From: an uncultured Christensenellaceae bacterium
GTDB lineage: Bacteria; Bacillota; Clostridia; Christensenellales; Pumilibacteraceae
Direction of reading: 5' to 3'
Assembly (NCBI GenBank): GCA_910588155.1
Contig: CAJUPB010000007.1
Coordinates: forward strand, 7,781 to 71,780
DNA length: 64,000 bases
Below, piece by piece: positions 60,205 through 64,000 of this stretch (position 1 is the first letter of the stretch; the number at the start of each line of letters is the position of its first letter). The notes beneath the pieces are model-generated. The model worked only from the letters and a program-made list of their open reading frames with translations, ran no database searches and was not told the origin of the DNA. The position numbers and the translations under genes were made by a program.

Positions 60205-63057
60205 ATGGATAAACGGATTATCAAAGAATGGAATAAAATAAAAGATTTTAATTTATTTGAGTCTATTGAGGACTTCGCTGCCCTTTTTTCTTCAAAACCA
60301 TATGGTGTCTGTTTAAGAAAATACACCTCATACCCTTGGTGTAAAGAAAATTTCTTCTTTGGCACATATGAAGAATTGAAAGAATGGTATAAGACTACAG
60401 ATGAAATCCCTTTCTATGTTAAGGATGGTATTGGACAAAAATTCGGCAAATTAACAATATTAGATTTTGAGTACGCGATTAATTCAAAAGGCTTACGCAC
60501 ATTACACGCTAAATGTAAATGCGATTGTGGAAATATAATTTTAGTAGAGTATAGGTGTTTGAAGCATGGAGATGTAGTCGGTTGTGGGTGCAAAAAAGAA
60601 AAGTCGATAAAATCCGTGTTTGAATATTTTCCAGATTTAGTAAAAGAGCGTTGGGATTATGATAAAAACACGAAAAGCCCGCAAGAGGTTTCTTTTAATA
60701 GCGATGAAAAATTTTGGTGGAAAGGGTTTCGCGATAGTTATCTAATGGCACCTTGTGAGCTTTTAGGTAAGCCTAATGGTACTTCGTTTCCCGAACAAGC
60801 AATATTCTTTTATTTAGAAAAACAGCTATCCAATGTAGAAAATAGAGCGAAACTTATTTGTGGTAACTCGAAAATAGAAGTTGACATATTTTTAGCAGAT
60901 TATAACATAGCTATTGAGTATGATGGCTATAATTGGCATAAGGATAAACTCCAAAAAGATATTGATAAAAGCAATAGTTTAGCGAACGAAGGGATTTATT
61001 TAATACGCGCACGAGAGTCTGGGTTGATAGACTTTGATATGAAAAATGGGACGATACTTAATGTTGATATTATCAATTTGTCTTATATAGAAGCAATAGC
61101 AACTACAATAAATAATATTATAGACATAATTAAAAATATGGTTGATCTCCTTAATTTGGATCGGATACAAAATTTACCGAAAACTATTTTAAGAGACAAA
61201 ACTATAATTGAAAGTAGATATTTATTGTCTTATGAAAAGAGTAACATTGCAAATTTATGGTTAATAGAATTTTGGGACGCAGAAAAAAACATTGTAGAGC
61301 CATATAAAATTTCTGTTGCATCAATCGACAAGTTTTACTTCAAATGTAATGCACAAAAAAGTCTACTTATTTCCCCTAATACCATAGTTTCCATTCGAAA
61401 TAAATTAAAAAGCGCAGAAGATAAGATCCAATTTGAAAACGCTTTATTTTGCAATAATTCTTGTCCCTTTGCGGCTTTACAATATTGCCCATGCAATGCG
61501 TTATATCATATCGATGATTTGCAATCACCCTGTGCTTTGTTTGAAGATTATAACGCTACTGAACCACTTTCAAAAATAATTTATGCGTCTGAGCCATATG
61601 AGATTTTGGCTGATAAAAATTTGAGACTTACTCCATACCTTGAATATAAAGAAATATATCTTAATTATATTAAAACTATAAACGATTATAACGACACTAC
61701 AAAAGTAATGCTCACGCGCCATTTTAATAACCTACTATTTTATAGAGTGTCGTATGTAAATAATACAATAGCACACTTCCTCGATGCTTCCATTTGTGAT
61801 GAAGTAAAACAAAAATATCTTGAAAGAATTTTATGTTATCCGAATATCATTTTAGAGGATATATGCCGCGTTTTTGAGAGTAAAAGCATGCGGGATTTTT
61901 ACTTTTCGCATTTCAATTATAATATTATGTTTGAGGACGAAGGGAACATAATACTCAATCTTTCACATAACTATCCTATTTTCGATGTTTTACACGATTT
62001 AGTTTATGAGAAAAAGTTTAATATTCTCGCTGATGTAGTTTCGACAATAAAAAGTATCGTTGGACAAAATAAAACCGATGCGATTATTCTTAGTCTTGCA
62101 TTACAACTTAGTCTTGCAAAAAATTATCGCTATAAAGAGGTAAAAAATAGTCCAAATCTATATAATAAGTTAAAATCAACTTTATTGAGCAATGTTTCAT
62201 CGACCGAAATAATATTGGCAATAAATAAACTAATAGAGGATAATAATTCTGCTATTAATTTTTTTCAAGAATTCATCAAATTCAAGATTGATAATAATAC
62301 TTTAACACAAAAGGATATAAATGAACTAAAAAACAAATTTGAAGGTGATTTAATAATTTCTTATATAGAAATAGTAAATGGCTTGTTGAATCTATACAAA
62401 GACAATCATTTAGCCATTTACCAGCTGAAAAGGTTGATTGACATAGAGAACTATTATGTCAATTCTATCGGGCAAATAATTTTTCCAAAGTCCGCATATA
62501 TAAGCCCTGAGTATTTGTCGAAATTAACAAACGGATATGATAGTTTCACTTTACAACAGAAGCAAGATATACTTTTCATCATTGATTGCTATTTAAGTGA
62601 AACAACTTATAATAATGTTAATGTTTCAAACATCACAGAACCTAAAAAATATCTTGATTGGTTTAATAAATATGGAACGGGAAGATTTTTATTTGATATA
62701 AATGTTATTTCAAAAGATGACGGATATTCTAAAGATTTCTTTAATTTGCTCTTGAAAATATATGATGATGAACCAAATTATATGCGACTTCACATTAACC
62801 TTACCTACATATTAACCCAATGCCAACAGCTATTTTTATCTAAATCGCTGTCGAACTCTTTTATTATACGGCTAAAGAAATTTATTTCTTATATTCAATG
62901 TCATCGTTTTGACTTATCAACTTACAAAGGATTTGTTAGCGATGATATAAATAAATTGTTCGGCATAAAAGGTTTGGGAGAGAATAAACAAATATATCGA
63001 ATTTATGATATTGATGAACCGATACGATTCAAAAAATATTATACAATAAGAATATGA
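60205..63057 (+). CDS. large zinc-ribbon/PD-(D/E)XK nuclease protein, candidate defence effector
   Basis: 950 residues, AT-rich. An N-terminal zinc-ribbon (CKCDCGN...CGC, about 103-135) is of the kind found in phage and RE-associated proteins. Then a DUF4379-like treble-clef region without its cysteines (LVKERWDYDKNTKSP...FWWKGF, about 150-180), then a Vsr/DUF559-like nuclease core: E197 (PEQ), D227 (EVDIFL), E238 and D240 (AIEYDGYNWH). A second Cys cluster lies at about 415-447 (CNNSCPF...CPC...CALF). The C-terminal 500 residues are helical and unassigned. It overlaps the next gene (ATGA), which suggests a two-gene module. Confidence 0.75.
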   Translation: MDKRIIKEWNKIKDFNLFESIEDFAALFSSKPYGVCLRKYTSYPWCKENFFFGTYEELKEWYKTTDEIPFYVKDGIGQKFGKLTILDFEYAINSKGLRTLHAKCKCDCGNIILVEYRCLKHGDVVGCGCKKEKSIKSVFEYFPDLVKERWDYDKNTKSPQEVSFNSDEKFWWKGFRDSYLMAPCELLGKPNGTSFPEQAIFFYLEKQLSNVENRAKLICGNSKIEVDIFLADYNIAIEYDGYNWHKDKLQKDIDKSNSLANEGIYLIRARESGLIDFDMKNGTILNVDIINLSYIEAIATTINNIIDIIKNMVDLLNLDRIQNLPKTILRDKTIIESRYLLSYEKSNIANLWLIEFWDAEKNIVEPYKISVASIDKFYFKCNAQKSLLISPNTIVSIRNKLKSAEDKIQFENALFCNNSCPFAALQYCPCNALYHIDDLQSPCALFEDYNATEPLSKIIYASEPYEILADKNLRLTPYLEYKEIYLNYIKTINDYNDTTKVMLTRHFNNLLFYRVSYVNNTIAHFLDASICDEVKQKYLERILCYPNIILEDICRVFESKSMRDFYFSHFNYNIMFEDEGNIILNLSHNYPIFDVLHDLVYEKKFNILADVVSTIKSIVGQNKTDAIILSLALQLSLAKNYRYKEVKNSPNLYNKLKSTLLSNVSSTEIILAINKLIEDNNSAINFFQEFIKFKIDNNTLTQKDINELKNKFEGDLIISYIEIVNGLLNLYKDNHLAIYQLKRLIDIENYYVNSIGQIIFPKSAYISPEYLSKLTNGYDSFTLQQKQDILFIIDCYLSETTYNNVNVSNITEPKKYLDWFNKYGTGRFLFDINVISKDDGYSKDFFNLLLKIYDDEPNYMRLHINLTYILTQCQQLFLSKSLSNSFIIRLKKFISYIQCHRFDLSTYKGFVSDDINKLFGIKGLGENKQIYRIYDIDEPIRFKKYYTIRI

Positions 63058-63062
63058 GGTTA

Positions 63063-64000
63063 ATGAAGATAAAAATGTTAGATAAGCTGTATCATCCCAT
63101 ATATTCGTTTTATAGAGGCAAACCTTATGATTTTAGCACTTTAGAAAATCAAGAGATATTCTTATCTTATGCCGATACGTTTAATGATAAATTCGAAGGT
63201 AGCGTTTTCGTTGACTGTAAAGAATTCGAAGAACAATATTTGCATAATTTTGTAGGCGACTGTTATTTTCAAGAATTATCTTCAAAGTTCAAATTTTGCA
63301 AAGATATTAGTATTTTAGATGAAATATTTATTCATACAGATGTAAACGGATTATCTATTCCTAATGATATGAGTATGGGAATAAAAGAATTGCTAATACA
63401 TACCGATTGGAAAAAATTCAAAAATCGTTTAGAGAAAACCTATCAAAAATATCTTTGCGAAATCGATAAAGTGCGAAAAAGTTTTGGCATAAAATGTTTT
63501 ACAGTTATACCTCCCGAAACTAATTCAATTATGTGGGCATATTACGGCAATAATTATAAAGGTTTTTGTTGCAATTTTTCGTTAGGGAAAATCGTATATG
63601 ATCTTCCAAGTAGTAGATGCGATGAATACGGTAAATTCATTTATGAGCATTTTGAAAAAGTAAAGTATAAAGACAATTTTGCTCCGAGTATTAAAATCGA
63701 TTGTTTTAAATTATTGGAAATACCCATAGATAAAATCAAGTGTTCCCCATATATTTTAGATGCCGTAAAAAAGTCATTGGCAATCAAACAATCTCAGTGG
63801 AAGCATGAGAAAGAAATTAGACTTATAATTAAAGATGATGAAAATATAGAAATTGCAGAAAGGACAAAACACGGATTCAAAATTAGATTCCCTTATTTGT
63901 CTGAAATTTCTTATTGCTGTAAAAAGAGCCACCCCTTTTTAAGTGAGGAAAAGGGTGAGAGCAAAAAACATGAACATGTAAAAATATTAGCAAAAAGATT
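63063..64000 (+). CDS. DUF2971 protein (partial, runs off the window)
   Basis: Open to the window end; about 312 residues are visible. LYHPIYSFYRGKP, LSYADTFNDKFEGSV and the late SIMWAYYGNNYKGFCCNF with SQWKHEKEIRLII are the DUF2971 hallmarks. The family is found in defence islands, usually as an accessory or toxin-like partner, without a settled biochemical role. The start may be ATG 63054, overlapping the nuclease stop, or ATG 63063 after GAGG; the latter is chosen. AT-rich like its partner. Confidence 0.8.
   Translation, partial: MKIKMLDKLYHPIYSFYRGKPYDFSTLENQEIFLSYADTFNDKFEGSVFVDCKEFEEQYLHNFVGDCYFQELSSKFKFCKDISILDEIFIHTDVNGLSIPNDMSMGIKELLIHTDWKKFKNRLEKTYQKYLCEIDKVRKSFGIKCFTVIPPETNSIMWAYYGNNYKGFCCNFSLGKIVYDLPSSRCDEYGKFIYEHFEKVKYKDNFAPSIKIDCFKLLEIPIDKIKCSPYILDAVKKSLAIKQSQWKHEKEIRLIIKDDENIEIAERTKHGFKIRFPYLSEISYCCKKSHPFLSEEKGESKKHEHVKILAKR

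Overview
The window looks like a chromosome segment of an obligately anaerobic, fermentative Gram-positive bacterium of the Clostridia type, plausibly a gut lineage. Evidence: an anaerobic ribonucleotide reductase (nrdD, nrdG) with an NrdR operator, ThyX instead of ThyA, Mini-RNase III (mrnC), a bofA homologue (sporulation family), a TatD-linked radical SAM protein, a 2[4Fe-4S] ferredoxin, AGGAGG-type ribosome binding sites and many TTGACA/17/TATAAT promoters. Genus cannot be fixed from the sequence; a Christensenellales-like lineage is only a guess.

Layout. 1-5.6 kb: minus-strand housekeeping operon mazG-dusB-antiporter-mrnC-thyX-rlmB, ending in a tandem palindromic repeat at the window edge. 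5.7-10 kb: small plus-strand genes (YjzC-like protein, tRNA-Val, a frameshifted DUF3788 gene, a P-loop kinase, a TraX-like membrane protein, a DUF5984-like protein). 10-19 kb: minus-strand cell-surface block with a fused UDP-galactopyranose mutase/glycosyltransferase, an LRR membrane protein, a 1441-residue M60-like metallopeptidase lipoprotein and a polytopic membrane protein. 19-25.6 kb: a GH3 glycosidase, then ftsH with three coupled genes. 25.7-34.6 kb: CNNM/CorC-metG-tatD-radical SAM-nrdG operon, NUDIX hydrolase, bofA, nrdD.

35-50.7 kb: LytTR/GHKL two-component system followed by a membrane-anchored, domain-permuted GH3 enzyme; an SDR oxidoreductase; a heterodimeric ABC exporter; ferredoxin; small proteins; and a 895-residue LRR_5 (BspA-type) protein.

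50.9-64 kb is accessory DNA, visibly more AT-rich in several stretches. It holds an AAA ATPase, a decayed serine recombinase, a 100-bp nested inverted repeat, a TetR/membrane protein/zinc-ribbon operon, a frameshifted CRESS-type Rep (HUH plus SF3 helicase) with iteron-like repeats, an intact serine recombinase with an XRE regulator, an oriT, and a mobilisation operon (MobC-like, MobA-type relaxase, and a membrane protein gene nested out of frame inside the relaxase gene). After the mobilisation terminator comes a two-gene candidate defence module: a 950-residue zinc-ribbon/PD-(D/E)XK nuclease protein and a translationally coupled DUF2971 protein that runs off the window.

Most noteworthy: the CRESS Rep relic inside an integrated mobilisable element, the nuclease/DUF2971 pair, the UGM-glycosyltransferase fusion, and the overlapping mob genes. 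No CRISPR array or rRNA gene was seen.
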